A stretch of DNA of 56,115 nucleotides from Plakobranchus ocellatus (taxonomy: Eukaryota > Mollusca > Gastropoda > Plakobranchidae), in NCBI GenBank assembly GCA_019648995.1, contig BLXT01007857.1, positions 535,623-591,737 of the forward strand, written 5' to 3'. Under the pieces are notes generated by a model. The model worked only from the letters and a program-made list of their open reading frames with translations, was not told the origin of the DNA and searched no databases. Shown here one piece after another: positions 25,170 through 40,300 of the stretch. Position numbers and translations under genes: made by a program. Position 1 is the first letter of the stretch. Every line of letters starts with the position of its first letter.

Positions 25170-28100
25170 TTGTGTTCTGTTTCTTCTGAGGTTGGCTGCT
25201 GTGAATAAATGTGCATATGATGTGTACGCCAAAAAAATAGCCATGCCCAAGGAATATGCAGGCTAAAAAATTTAACTTGCTCTATGCCCTTCAAAGTAAA
25301 TGAAATGTGTGAAGAATTTATTTTACCTAGTGTATTTGAAAAGCAAAAGATAAAAATATTGTGACCAGAAATATAAATGAGCTTTAATTATATTTTCCGA
25401 TCTCAGTCATGGACATAACATATCATGAATACTCTAAATTTTAAAATGTGCAAGGGATAGAGAATTAAAGCTAATGATTATTGACACTGTCTGCCATATT
25501 GATATGAAACTCTTATCATGTAAATGTACATGCAGGGTGATAAAGGCTAATATAGTTGTAAACTGCCAAATTTCTCATCAATACCCCGGTACCATGAAAT
25601 TTTTCATATTATTGGAAAACAATCAGTTTTATGGAAGGGTAAAAGTTATCAAAACACAAAGAAGGAACTGGCACTGGAAACTGAGTGGTTGGACAAATTC
25701 ATGATTTCAAGAAATCCATGTTGAACCTTTTTTGTGTTTGACTGTACAGATTCAGATTTTATGCCAGAAGCCTGGAATAACAGCGATTAAGAGTCTGAAA
25801 AGAGTATTAAGTGGGGGGCTAGATTTAGATCTGCATTTGGGTGCAAAATTTGACATTTTAAATCTGTTACTCTTTCTACAACTAAATAGCCAAGATCAGC
25901 ATAAGTAGATGTATACTGGGTTTCAATCTGTACTTTCTACAAACACTTCTAATGAACCAGAGGACTTCTTTCAAACAAGTCAAAATGACGTAAATTTATG
26001 TGATAGTGGTTGCAGTGATGCTGAATCACAAATGCATAACAAAGCTCTCCCCATTTTCTTCTCAAACAATTTCTAGGGTAATTTAATTGTTCTTTCATGT
26101 TCATCCAGCACTCATGCAAGCATACAAGTCACAAAAAACGAGATCTTTTTTTTTATATGTAACATTTTATTTTACAGTTGATTAGGAATTAAAAATTTTG
26201 TCAAAACTTAAAATTAGTACCGGTAATGTCAAAAAAAATTACAAATTGTGAAACAGTCTCACAAAAGGAGTTAATAATTGCGGGCTGAGATCAACTCAAA
26301 ATATTAAAGTAAAGAAGTAAAAATTCACAATGCACATTAAGTCTGGTCTCAAAACATTTAATGTTTTTAAGTAAATTAAAAGCATGTTATATGCTTGAAG
26401 TTCCACTATTCATAAAAAAAATCGACGTCATAGATTTACAAGAATTAAATTTAGATAATATTTAGCGCATACATTAGATTTTGAGCATGTTGTTGTTTGT
26501 TTCATGGGTTTATATTCCCAGTAGCCCACATGACACAATGGGTTTCTTCAAAACCTGAGTGTTGACATGCTAGAATCTGTCAAACACAACTGACTGAAAA
26601 ATCAGATGTGTCATCCTCTAAAGATTTGTACACGTTTTGCATATTTAATCTTTATTCATGAATCTACACTTTTAAAAAGTAAAAGTCAAAGTTTTGTAAC
26701 ATATTCAAGATGGCCTATTGAGTCTACAAAACGTTTCTCTGAATACAAGTGACTATAGATTGCTCATTTTGCTATTTATATTGGGTTTTTTTTTTTTTTT
26801 TTTTTTTTGGAGTAAAAGTTTTCTTTAAAGAATGTTTCTATTACTTTTTTTAGATAGACATAGCCAATCACCCATTACAAATCAACATTTTATGATTGGA
26901 ATATACACAGAAAATTACAAAAATTAGGAGTAAAGTCAACTCAATTCAAATCTTCACAAATCAGATTTCTGTAACAAAAAATTCAGATGCAGTCCTCTGC
27001 AACACTTCTGACTGATTCTGATAATTCCAATTTCTTTGAAATAAGCTGCCTTGGCTGTATGCCAGAATCAAGTAGATGAAAAAAGCATACAAATTAAAAA
27101 AAAAACCAACAAAACTTATTCATCACTGTATGCAGCTCATTAAGTTGATAAAAAATCAAAGTCTTTTAAGTACAGGACATATAGCCAAATAGTAAGTTAT
27201 ATAAAGTTAGATTGCTTTCTTAACTCAAGAAGTGTCTAAGGTAGATTTAATCCGCTCATATTCTTGATTTCCTCGTTCTTACTACATGAAAAAATAGATA
27301 TGTTTTCTTTTCAGATGAATTATAGTGATACCTCTAGGATTAAGAAAAGGCCTGAGCACCAAATACAAAATCTATGAAATTCATTTGGGAAAATTAAATG
27401 TGAAATAAACCATTTTTTTTTTTGGCAATTGTGCAACAGAATTTCAAAGCAAAATTAACAAACACGGTCACAGGAATATTGAAAAACAATTTTCTATGAT
27501 TTGTTAAAATTTTGTCCTCCTTTATTTTATATCTCTACTGAGCGATTGGTGACAAATGATTCATTCTGTGTGGACAGGTCGCAAATCTGATCTATTTGCT
27601 TAAGTAGTAATAATTTTTTATTAAAATGAATGGAGAATTGGAGATGATTTATTGGTATTTATCTTAGGAAATTTATTAACAAAATCCTTAAATCAACCAA
27701 TGAAATAGACTATAAAATTTATTATAGTAACATTAAAAAAAAAACAACTTACAATCACTGTAACTTTTTCTTTTAAAGTTGACTTACACAGGCAAAAATT
27801 TCACTTCTCCTTTTGATTTATAATGTAGATGTAAGACGAACCATAATTGTAGATATGTATTTCAATTTAAGATATTTATTAAAGAGATCACGGGTTAGGA
27901 ATTCCTACAAGAAACAACATATTAAAAACTGAAAATTGAGGCTGTGAATAAGAATAAAACAATTGCTGTTTAGACTTATTTACTAATGACAAAAAATGAG
28001 GATAATTGACCTCTACCCCTACAAGCACTTTTTCAGTAGCATTTACTAAATGTCGTTGAGGGAATTAAAAACAATAACTTATCTATATGCCATCTTATCC

Positions 28101-31100
28101 ATTGCATTCCTCTCTAAACAGAACAAAAATGTCAAAATGTTCTTGAATCATATGATCTACTTAAGGCAAGATCGACTTATGCAAATTTAACTGAAGTGAA
28201 TTTCACTGCACAGAAAATCTTAAAGCTGCACACAAAAAACACAACCCAACACAAACTGGCAGCTACGCATGCTATATTCTGGACAGGCACTTGGTGCATA
28301 TTATGAACTAAAAATGTTATCAATTTAAAAGCACTATTTTACACGAAAATTGCACAGTATTTTTCTGAGAAAGACACAGGTAAAAAGGTTAAATATGAGG
28401 GAGAAGAACAATAAAAATCTTATGTTATGAAATCTATTTTTAAGAATTAAAAAAAAAAAAAAACTAAACATGATAAAATTTATGTACAACGACTATCATA
28501 AAAAAGTGAAGCCCTTTTTTTTTCCTTTTAATTTGTAGGCTTACAATTTTAAAAAGGGTGGGGGTGGGCAGCGTCTGACTTCAAGCTTTATCCACTTAAA
28601 GTATTGATTTCGCAATTTCCCTTTTTTTTTTATTTTCCATCTTAAGAGGAAAAAATATACTTTTGATTCATAAAAAAAAAACCGCAAATTCAGGTATCAG
28701 TAGCAATTCTTTTGTGAATATCATCAAGGTATCCATTACTTTTTATGCTTTCAGTTACAATTCTTTGCAATTTGAAAGTAAACCAAACTTGTTTCTTTTA
28801 CTTAACATCAATTTTAGGTATGTTTGGACGTGCCTGTAAATACTTTGTCTGTTTCATTCACTGTATTGTGTAAGACTGTTGTTTCTGGCTGGTGGACTAA
28901 CTGGGCTGAATGTTATTAATTTTAGACTGATAGCGAAGCAGAAAACTGGCTTTATTTTTGTGGGAAGGAGCTGAACATAGTTCAGGTAGTATATAAAAAA
29001 ATCTGGAAAGTTATAGTTCATCTCCTTGTATTTTATTTTATATAGCATTTGTTGAAGTCTGTTGGAGAGTCAGTAAGCAGGCGATGACAGTTTCCAGCAT
29101 AACTGAAAGACATTAGGACAAATCCTACAAAAATTTAAATAACTTGAAGAAGCTACCATTCTAATATATTGGAGGTAAAATGATAATTTTGCCCTACCAG
29201 AGAAACTTACACATTTATTTCAACCACCCCACCTTGAAGGGCATGCAAAGTCTAGAGAACTATATAGCCTCATCACCTCAACCTACAGTTAAGTTGGCAA
29301 TTGCAACATAACTGTCTAAACTCTGCATTATTGAGCCAAACCTTTTAGACCACTGGCCAGCAATCAATGTAGGGGAGATTACAATTTACAGTTGCAAATT
29401 TAGTGTAGAATTCTGTATAATTTTGGAAGTAATTGTATTGCCTACTGCTTGTGCCTGGATTGTGAGTTTCACTGTAACAATATTACTATTGGCAGCATAC
29501 CCAGAAAGCTACCCGCTGGACAAGGAATTATTGAATCTCCCTTGTTAGGTTACCTAAATTGTTTATTGAAGGCTGAAGAACCTGTTACCTTATTTTACAC
29601 TTTGGCATATGTTAGCCTTTGGCCGCTATGTAATGGATATTCAACTAACAAAAAAGTATACATACATACATTCTATGAACGGGATGGGTGAGTTGAACTG
29701 TGACAAAGTTCGAACATTTTAAAAAAGTAAATCAGATGATTAAAAAAGTCTCCATTATACTATTTAGAATATGATCTTTCATAGCTCTGCTTAATTTCAA
29801 AGAAATTTATACATTCATCCCAAAGGAGATAGATTTTTCACTGATGAAAAAACATAAACTAAGGAAAAAGCTAGCGGCATTGAAGTGTTAGTACACTATC
29901 AAAATTTCAACAAACCATGAATACAAACCATACTTTCCTTTTTGTTTTTATGATCCAACTGCAGCAGGCATTGTAAAGGACTAGTTCCCTCCAAGTCCAA
30001 TATTGTAAATTAAGTAGTCTTTAATTTTTATATATGTTTAATATGTATTTTACTAATTATAGAGTAATCAGGTTTATAAGAGTCTAGTCTCCATTGAGTT
30101 TTTGTTTCATAGGTGTTAGATTGAGACACAGGACATTGACAAACAAAAAGGATACTTGATCGCTGCAATTAAAAACAGAGTTGTTTCTTTATAATTTTTT
30201 TAGATCGCCATGACCTACATATTTAATAAAAGGAATAAAATATTAGAGGTATATGTGTATGTATCTGTCTATTATTATGTGTGTACTTTGAATTTTATGT
30301 CACGTAAAATTCCTGAACCACAGAACAGAGTGATTTCAAATTTTGTATGAAAGACTACCTATGATTTATGAGTGCACCGTTCAAGATGGCAGCCCATAGC
30401 AGGGCCAATGGTGAAACTAATTTCTTTCAATATTTTTTCCCCACTAGTTTGCGAAAGTCAAAATCATTGATAATAATGAAATATGCCCATATAAAATTAT
30501 AATTATACTCAGGAGGCCCCACCCCCCCTTGAGTTTGCTAAAGCACCAAATTAATAGCCAAAACCATCCATGAAAACTAGTTTCTTGCTAAATCTCCACA
30601 ACAAACAGTCTCAGAATTGTTTTCCAAAGGGTTGTTCAAAATCATCATCTTGCAGTGAGCTTAAAAAGCCCCTGAAATGAAAAGAAAAAAAAAAAAGTAG
30701 GGATTATATTAAACATACAATTCATGAAGACCAAATGCTGTCTGTTTTGCATTTTGTTCTAGGGCTTGAGAGCCTGCGTTTATTTAGTTATCTAAATTTT
30801 TCATAGAGAACACCCAAAGATTGAAACGCTTTAAAAATTTTGTCAATAACAGATTTGAAAATTTTCTTAGTTGCAAAAAGATAGCTACTAATGAATATAC
30901 TCTCTTTGCTAGATGTGAATTTTTCTTTGCCATTAAAAAAAAGCACAAATTTTCAAGTAGTTATAAGAAGTTTAGTTTAAGACCTTTGCACAGAAAAAAA
31001 GGCTGTAACAATTCCAAGGAAAAAAAAAAGGTATTTTTCCCTCTCAAACGAAAGAAACATTAGAAAAAAATTTTGTAGCTTGAGCAACCCTCAGGACTGG

Positions 31101-31306
31101 CAATAATTCTACACAAATTCCAGAACTTGTTCCAGGTCTCACTTTACAAAATTAATTTAAACAATACTAAACCTAATGGCAATTAAACATATAAAAAAAA
31201 ATTGAATGTGATCTGGATGGCACCAAACACTATAGCTATAGCGTACAAATAGCCCTCTTCCTTTGAGGGTTTTGTACATCGCAAGTTAAGGACTATTTTT
31301 CTCCCC
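25170..31306. other. Convergent intergenic region, no gene seen
   Basis: About 6 kb between the 3' ends of INO80E and the VARP-like gene. It is strongly AT-rich with long homopolymers (for example 26787-26808 and 28448-28462). I searched both strands for exons, in particular minus-strand ankyrin repeats that could extend the VARP-like gene, and found none. Part of it may be the 3'UTR of the VARP-like gene. Confidence 0.45.
30779..30784 (-). terminator. Candidate poly(A) signal of the VARP-like gene
   Basis: AATAAA on the minus strand about 520 bp after the predicted stop at 31307-31309. It is the first canonical signal I see, but AT-rich DNA produces such words by chance. Confidence 0.35.
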
Positions 31307-34300
31307 TCATTCTCTTAAAAAAGAGACTTGCATGGCATTGGGACTAAACGCCTCCCACTCTTGCCTAGGTATGAGTTTTTTCCTTTTTTTCATTGGCCCC
31401 TTATATTTTAAGATCCTTTACAACTTTCCTCAACATCCTTGCTATATCCATTTGACTACATTATTTCCCTTGCCTTATCTTGATAATACATTGTATCATA
31501 ATTATTATTATTGGTATCAATAATTTCCACATATCTTGTTTCTTCAATAATGTTTTATCTTGCTTTCAAAACCGTAAAAAATATAAAATGTAATTTTTAT
31601 TTTGATAACTTATCAATAATTCCTCGATATCTTCTTTCTTCAATAACATTTTATGTTACTTTCAATAGCCTAAAAATATTAAAATCTAATTATTGCTTCA
31701 ATAACTGATACGAATGCTTTTCCCAGCTCTTATCCTCCAACAGCCATGGGGGATTTGCTTGATGGATTTGTGATAACAAAATGATGTTAGATGCTGATAT
31801 CATCTTGAGTTTTAGCAATGATTCTCAGTTCTTATGCAAGAACTTGAGGGTGTGGATGCTGCTGTGACAAATAATACTTTAATTCTCAAGCTGTAGGGAT
31901 ATTCAGGCAAAAGTATCACTCACCCTAATTCTTTCACCTCACTTGCTCGTTCTTGCTCTGGTATAATGTCTGGAGGAGGGACTCTTTTTGTGTACTCTGA
32001 GGAACAAAAATATATATATGAATATCAATACTTGTATCATGTTCTCATAATGCCCATTTCATTTTTTTTTTTTTTTCAAAGTAAGGTTTTACCTCCCATA
32101 GAAAAAGTGAAAGAGAAAAAGAAAAGTCTATGGCTCTTTCTGTGCATCTTTTTTCAACTATATTCTTTTCAATTTTTTTCAGAGCAGTTGACCATGAAGT
32201 TAAGCATTAGAGAAAAGTCTGTATTGATACATTCCACATTGGATAAATCGTTTTCTTTCGCTGCAAATTTTAAAAAGTATCTCTAATTAAAGCTAAAATT
32301 TTGTAACCAGAAAAAAAGAAATTGCCCACTAAAAACCTTTTTTTTTCTCTTTTGAAATACTCAAATATAAGAAAAGTTTAACTTGTCTAGACTTCTTCAG
32401 GTACCTTGTCTGGAACAATAAAAGTATTCTCTATATGCCTCTACTATGTAGAACACTAAGCAATCACTGGAAAGATTGAAGGCAAATGCAGTAGAAGTAG
32501 ACAGAAAACAACATTGACTGAAAGTCTTAACTCATGGACAATATGTAATGGTAGCAACAACAACTTTATACGGTTAACTGAGAACAGGCTTAAGTGGAGG
32601 AACATGATCGGCAATGTCTGTTCCAGACCTGAAGAAGACTTTTCAAAACAAACAAATTTATCTACAGAATGGGTGGATTTTATGGGAGCTTGTCAAGTGC
32701 AATATGAAATGTCCACAAAGTACCTGGAAAAATTCTGTGCAGTTGACCCCCTGTTCTGCTTTGTGCTCCACTACTTCCAGCACTCATTGTTTCAACTGTC
32801 TGGTTCAACATATCTGAGATGCGACTAAGCTGCCTCTCTCGCCGGCTCTGGGCTGTGCTGGCAGACAAACCATCTGGGGATGACTTTGTAACCAAAGGTC
32901 TGAGCCCAGCCAAGCTTCTCTCAGGTGCTGCTGCTGTAGAGTTGAATGATCTCCTTCTCTCTGTCACAGCCACAAGCTCATCAAGACTTATCTGTAATAT
33001 TAAAATAAAAAAACAACCTTGATATGTTTGATACAAAACCTATTAATTCAATATTTCTAAAACATATAAGGGATGCTGCCTGGTTTCCTTTGCCTTTCTA
33101 AACTGATTTTGCAGGTTTTGATTGTTCACTGTTGTATATGGCATTGATAAGTGTAATACTTTTCAAAGTCAAATTTGGAAGCAACTGCACAACATTGTCT
33201 AATACCAAAAAAATTTGAGAAAAAAAATTTCTTTAGGCCTAAAATTGTTGAAAGAAATCACTTGGGTCTGCATAGAATACCAAATAGATTACACAAGAGT
33301 TGAAAGTTTCTATCAAGACCACGAGCAAAATTTAAGTTATTTCTAAATTACTATGAATCTGAAAATTAATAGAGTGTAGCGGAGCTCACTTTTTTAAAAA
33401 GTTTTGGGATTAAAAAAAGGATTTCCTATTTAATCTGAAATTCAAATTACCAAGATACACAGAGAAGGAGAAAAAACACCTATGACAAATGTTATACAAA
33501 AGTTTAATCATCATTTCTAATTTATTTATCTTGATATGAAAGCCACAAAAAAGGCTCTTTGTAGAATTATAATATAAATTATATTAGCACTTTGAGAAAA
33601 AATTGAGAATAATTTTGCATCGGACATGCCTCCTTGAAGACTTTGACTAGGCTAAAAAAATTAGACACACAATGCTGAGAAAAATGATGTAATCTAAGTT
33701 TGCTCCACATATTATCACTAAGACAAACCAAGAGTAAGAAAACTGAAAGCCATCAGCTATTTAGACCTAGGCTTAGTGATGAAAGACAAGCTACATTACA
33801 CAGCTGAAATCAGGCCTACTCTGACCTTATACCAAAATTATTGCTCTCCTTTCCTTGCAGTCTAGGAAGCATTAACACCTGGCCCCTAGGCTTATTGAGT
33901 TTTCCCTCTCTCTTCCCTTAGCTGACTGCAGACTCTTGTCAGTAAAGTAGGCAGGCAATACATACAAGAACAGCTCACCACTCAGAGCATAGACAGCAAA
34001 GACTTTTTGAATAGCAAAAACTTGAAAGGATAACCTTGAATTCAACCAAATCCTTCTATCAAACTTCAATTTTATTGATGTTTCTCATAAAGCTTAGAGA
34101 TTAAATTTGTTGGTAAAATTAACCAACTTTGGAATAACCAAGAATTTGAACTCTATGGGTTTGAATTATTTGGACTTAACTGTATTTTAAAACAGGAGTT
34201 ATCAAATCATTATTTTTCTGATGCTCATATTAAAATATTGTAGTAAACTTTTTACACTTTATCAAATCAAAGAAAATGCTATATTTTTTAAAATCAACTG

Positions 34301-37300
34301 ATAATAAGACAGAAATATATCTTTACACAGAAAGAGGCCAAAATGTTAAACAAGACAATAGAATGACTAGCAGTTTTACCTCTTTTGAAGATGATTCGTT
34401 TTCTTGTAGGTGAGAAAAATCAGTTCCTAACATATATTGCACAGCAGCCTTAAAAGATACCAAGCAAAATCTGAGAAAATAAGACATACACAATATATAT
34501 ATTTTTAAAAGGACTTTTTTATTACTTGCTTTGGTTTGCTTGATTTTTTTTTATTGTTTCTTTTTTTCTTCCTAGGGCACTGTTAGGTTTATCAAATAAA
34601 GTTTAGTATTAAAAAAAAAAAGAATTTAGATTAAGAGTCAAAAGTGGCTTACTCATCTTCATAAGATGTAGTTATAGAGTTACTGACTCAGTCTCAAATA
34701 GTCAGCTTGTTTTAATATATTAGGAATGAAAGATTCTGTGAACAAAAGAAAAGTTATGATCCTCAAATTATGAAATGTTAAATTTTAAAACTATTTTGAA
34801 TTTTGGAGCAAAGAGTAGGAATGCAAGAGGAACTAAGGATATTATTTAAAGGGCAAAGTCTGCAATTGCTGTTTCGATGGATTTAAAAAACTCTTTTGAG
34901 CATTAATAGTTTTATGGTGCACCTTATGATGTCAACATAAGACAGCTTCAACAGATCAAAAGACAAAGGCAAAGAAAAAATGCTCTCTTGTTAACTTATT
35001 ACCCTCATTTCTCTCCCGACCTTTACATTAAGTTATTAAAGTATTTTGCATTCTATTATAACTTAACTTGTTGCTGGGGAATGCTTTTTTTGTAATATTA
35101 TTGAACAGAATAATTGTGATGTAGTGGTTTTGTGAAAACTTATTTTGAGTGAAACAAAGCATAAAAGAATGCACTGTACCAAAATCCATACCTCATAAAA
35201 AAAAAAAGAGTAGTAGTTACACTTGTAATCACTAATACAAAACTTAGGACTTTGAAGGAAGATTCTTTCACTTGGTGCACATGTTAAGTGTAGTTAAAAA
35301 AATAAAGACCCCCAAATCAAACTTTGGTTGTGACAAATCTGTATAGCCGTTTCAATTTTATTATAAACTTCATCTTTTTTATCTTTTGCTGGGAGCAGGA
35401 AAATGGGGAAATACAGATGTAAATGTGGTTTAAAACGGATAGTGATAGACAATAAAATGTGTTAATAATAGAAAGTAGTCGGCTCAATTAGAGCAGTACT
35501 CACCCTAAATCATCCATGTCCTTATCTGTTGAATTCCACATAAAATTTTCTATGTAAAACAAATCACTTGGCAGATGGCAGCATTTGGCCTGGGCAATTA
35601 TTGTAACCTAATCATGTGTAAACAGAAACAAACAATAAAAAACAAATTACAGGAAACATTTGGGTGTTTTGAAAAGGGAAAAAAATTTGATTTGTTTAAA
35701 ATTGATTTAATTTATAAATGCTTTTGGAGAAGCTGAAAATACCCAATGGCAAAGATGTTAAAGGTGTATCAATTGCTTTGGAATGGCAAAACTTGATTGC
35801 ATAGGTTAAAAAAAGAAGAAGAACCCCCCCCCCCCCCCAAAAAAAAAAAAGAAAAAACGAAGTTCTAAGCATCCTTAGGTTACTACTCAATACCAATAAT
35901 TAGTCCAGATCATATACTTTCCTTTAGGTGCAACCCTAAAGTTGCAGTTTGAACATTTTAAACTATTGCTAAATGCTGACACTGCACTCAGGGAGTTTTG
36001 TGAAAACTGGATACAGATACGTTGAGTTTCTCCCAATGTATAGGTATTGAAAATTGCTACAAAAATAATTTCAAAACTAAAGACTGTAAAAACAAGCCTA
36101 AATTTTTTTTTAAAGCTATAATGATGGTAGAGTCATTGGGACTGGTCTTATGATGTTTTGTCTGCGCAGATTCCTTTGAACTGGTGCATTCTGGTTTGAA
36201 AATTGGGTTCTCCTGTAAGTGTGATGCTACACTTGGGGTCTTTCTTCATTGAACTCAACACCTTAACACATTTTATCCCAAATAGACATAACTGCACAGC
36301 TATTTTTTGTATTAGTTACAACTTATATGATATAAATTATAATGCCCTTTACATAAAAGTGAAAGAAATTATTTACGAGTTACAAAGCCATACTATGCTC
36401 GTTTAAATCCAAATGAAATCTTCATAAGTTTTAAAATCATGAAGACTAAGTTCAGTGTTAAAATATACCTTAAGTGTAACAAGGTCTTTATCCTAAAAAG
36501 TCACAATGAAGAATTGGGGTTTATCACATGTAACAACTATGTTTTCTCTATGCACCTATATTGCCATTGTTTAATGACTTTCAAAAATGCTTGAGAGAGA
36601 ACATTCTTTTTGCAGACTTAGGTTCTTTAGTTACAGATTATCAAACATCATCATCAGTATCAAATCTTCTCATGTTAAGCAGTTTCACCTGATGGAAACG
36701 ATGTAGTCCTGAAAAACCTCTAAAGCCCCAAAAATAAACCACTGAGCATCAACTAACTTTTCAATATTTCACCTTGGCAGGCAACAGGCAATTTTCTGCT
36801 GCATTTCACAACTTTAGAATCAGGATTGATCCATGCTTTATTGACTGTCACATAATGGTTTACCATGTCACCTCTTAGACTGATTTGCAAAAGTTTTGGG
36901 CAGTGTTTTAGTCCATTTTCCTCAGAGCTGGTGTCAGCAGTTATAATCCAAACAAGTATTAATTTTTCTCATTTTAAGATATTCATCAACAGTTTTCTCC
37001 AACTTTGCAGCATTTTCACATTGTTACCCCCGTTTCAGCCCTTCCATGGCCACAATTAAACTGTTCACAACAGCACTTGACTTTATCACATGATTGGTAG
37101 GGCTCAAAGAATAGTGGCTCCACTTAAGTTAACTGGAGGATTTGCTCTTGCATCAGGCTTCTCCAGATTGGAAATGCAACATCTGCTTTCCACATTAGTC
37201 CATGATATTAATCTCAAGTTTGCAGCTTTTTTACAGGTACAAAGACATTGGTACACGTTTTACACATAAGTCAGAACTTTTAACAATAACAGCAAAATAG

Positions 37301-40300
37301 ATGGGTAAAAATACTGCAAATGTTTGTTTCTCAAAACTATTACTTGCAAGATCTAATGCTAGGACATAAATGATGATTATTAGTGTACTTACCAATATTG
37401 GTATTAAATCATCTGAAGTAATACAAGTGCCATCACTTTCACCTGATAAAGTAATAATAAGGAAACAAAAAGAGAACATGTCTAAAACAGTTAAACTTAA
37501 CAACTTTGCAGATGATTAAAACAAAAACTTTAACCGGTACTTGGACTCTCAAAATAATTCTTTCAACCTTTATTTTGACTTAAAATAATTTTTGATTGAC
37601 CAAATTGGCTTAAACATTCAGGGGTCTCTATTTTCAACAAAATTTTTTTTTCTATTTTAGTACATATATGCAAAAACATTTTTAAGTTTTACCTTATTAT
37701 TATTTTGTAACTTCCTAACTTTCCCATATTGAACGCTTTACTGCTTAATAAAGCTAACAAAGGGAAACAGCCAATTTTGTTCAACTTTCAAACAGGAATA
37801 TCATAACCACCTTCAAACTTATTTGACACATTTGGCATATGCATTCAAAATATGGACATCGCCAAGAGGGTAAAAATACAAATCTGAACTTTCAACTTTC
37901 AGTTACCAACTATTACAATTACTGCAATTTTGGGCAAAATCATACCTTTGTTGATGTCAACAAATGAGACACGGTTCTTTTCTTCAATTGATACTGCGAT
38001 GCCCTCTGTTACATTATCCTAAGTCAGAGAAAAAAAGAGGGAAATCAGATTAAACCTTTCTTTTGCCCATACTTTACACCCTAACAGTCATGCCTACTCT
38101 TGAAAACATATTTCAGAAACAAACCTAAAGATGATAACTAAAAAAATCCAAAGCCAGTTGTTAAAATACAGAGCTCGTGTGCCAGTGGCAGTAAGCTGTA
38201 GGCTACGCCTGTGTAAGAGAGCATGCTCAAAATGGTTATTTTCATAAGAAAAGAAAAAAAAATGCGGAAATGTGGAACCCAAGTATTCTTGTTGATATCC
38301 GGGATGAATCTGGAAATTTAGAAATGTTAGGCATGTCTTTTCTGATTTAAAAAGCTTGGTTAAAATTTCTTTAAGCAACAAAAAAGACATTTAGATTTTA
38401 TACAAGCAATTAAGACATGGCAACATTTCATCTACAACAAAACTATTTATTCTAAAAACCCTGATTACACTGCAAGAGCAACTCACCGCAGTTGATTTTA
38501 AGCAGGCCAACTTTTCTCTTGGTGTCTGAAAGGAACCTAGATTTGCCAACTCTACCACCTAGAAATAGAGAAAAACATTGACGAAGAAAAACCACGAAGT
38601 TAAGTTCCCAATTCCTAAACCTAAACATTTTTTGTTGTGGAAAAAACACATCTCACTTTATAAAGGTGAGAAAAAATCTGCTTCATGCTCTTTGCGTTAG
38701 CGTGCATGTTGAAAATAGATCTGCTGAGCCCATATTATAGCTTACAAAAAAAATATTCATAAATTTTTGTTTTAAAAAAATCATGCAATCTAAAGAAAGG
38801 TAGATTTCTCTCTCTCTCTGTATGTCTTGAGACCACTCTTGCTGAGTAAGATTTTACATGTAAAAATTTTGAAACAAGAAATTAATTTTGTTTTTTCCAT
38901 CCTTTTCATTGCATTTTTCTAAAGCGGCCCATACACGATCAATTACATTGCGCAATATTATTGTCAATACACTGAATTGACAATTATATTGACCGTGTAT
39001 GGGCTATATTGAAGAATTGCACAATTGTATTGAGTGAATCAAATTCTGCTTGATATTTTATTGCGCAAGTCTATTTAATTGCACAATTAATTCACCGTCT
39101 GTGGGGTCCGTCAATTAAATTGCGCAATAAATCATTTGTCTTCCAGATTTCGAACCGTGAACATGTCCGATAAAGAAGAAAACAGGACTTTCCAGTTGGA
39201 GTGCATTGACGTATACAAACGTCTTCCAGCACTATGGAAAGTGAAAAGTGAGGATTACAGTAACAGGAACAAAAAAGATGCAGCTTATGCTGTGTTAATT
39301 GAAAAATTCCAAGAGAAATACCCGAACTATACAAGACAGGATGTGAAAAAAAAGATAAATTCATACAGTACCAACTATCGAAAAGAACTTTAAAAAGTGC
39401 AGGATTCGGAAAGATCTGGCGCAGGGACGGACCAGTTATATGAACCAACGCTGTGATATTTTCCAGCCCTCGCCTTCCTCAACAATCAAGAAATGCCAGC
39501 AAAATCGCGGAGCACACTCACTGCAGACGACAGCGAGCCTTCTCGGGAAATGCAGGTGTGTAATTTTTTTTTCAGGCTGTAGGCCAATGCATGTCGCCTG
39601 CGCTAGCACTAGCCCCTAGATCTCAGATCTAGGCTAGGCCTAGTGCTCTAATGAGAAGGGGGTGTCAAATTGATAGGAGGGGGGGGGGGGCACATTTTCC
39701 AAAAAAAATTAAGAGGCGACATGCATACGGCCCAGGTGTGTAACTAACTGGTATTGAAATGTACTGCTTTTTAACCATTTTGGACTCCTTATTTATATTC
39801 TGTTGACCTCTGTGGCCTAGAGGTAAGGTGTTCGACTCTCACGCCAAAGCTCAAGGGTTCGAATCCCTGAACGTGCAGGTGTACTTTTCGGAGCTTCAAG
39901 TCACCGTGTAGAGTTTGTCATCTACCTGCACGTAAAAGAACCCCGATCAGTCGAAGTTGAAGTTGCTTTTCAAGCAAAATTGTTTGAAAAAACGAGCACA
40001 ATCAAAAACCAAAGTTGGAATGGGCGCTGCACTGTGGTGACCGGTAAAGGTCTGTAAGGGAAGCATATCAAATCAAATCAAATAAAATAAAGGGTTGAAA
40101 ATAAATTTAGCATTGATAATGCACAGATATACAAGAGAAGATGTTTGAATAAAATATATATAGTCGTACAGAGCCAATTTATTCAAAACAACTTTAAACA
40201 ATAATGATTCACACATACACACGAAACATGATGTCATTTAATTCCTATTGGCAGATTGGGCAATAGGTTTTAAATTGAGGTTGGGGGGGGCATGTGCGAG

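Noticed and set aside
29449..29691. 80-codon plus-strand open frame in the convergent spacer
   Set aside because: Slightly more GC-balanced than its surroundings, but no homologue recognised and no splice or start context.
31830..31880. Alternative terminal exon for the VARP-like gene (acceptor tttgtcacag, then about 12 codons to TGA, minus strand)
   Set aside because: It fits the phase and has a better pyrimidine tract, but its short peptide looks less protein-like than the 31307-31364 exon, so I preferred the latter. Transcript data could reverse this.
38094..38390. 98-codon minus-strand open frame between VARP-like exons 12 and 13
   Set aside because: Lies entirely in intron sequence; adding it would break the frame between two well-supported exons.
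39813..39880. tRNA gene on the basis of A and B boxes
   Set aside because: The tRNA-like head continues into a SINE body and an A-rich tail, and the acceptor stem does not close; it is the promoter part of a SINE.
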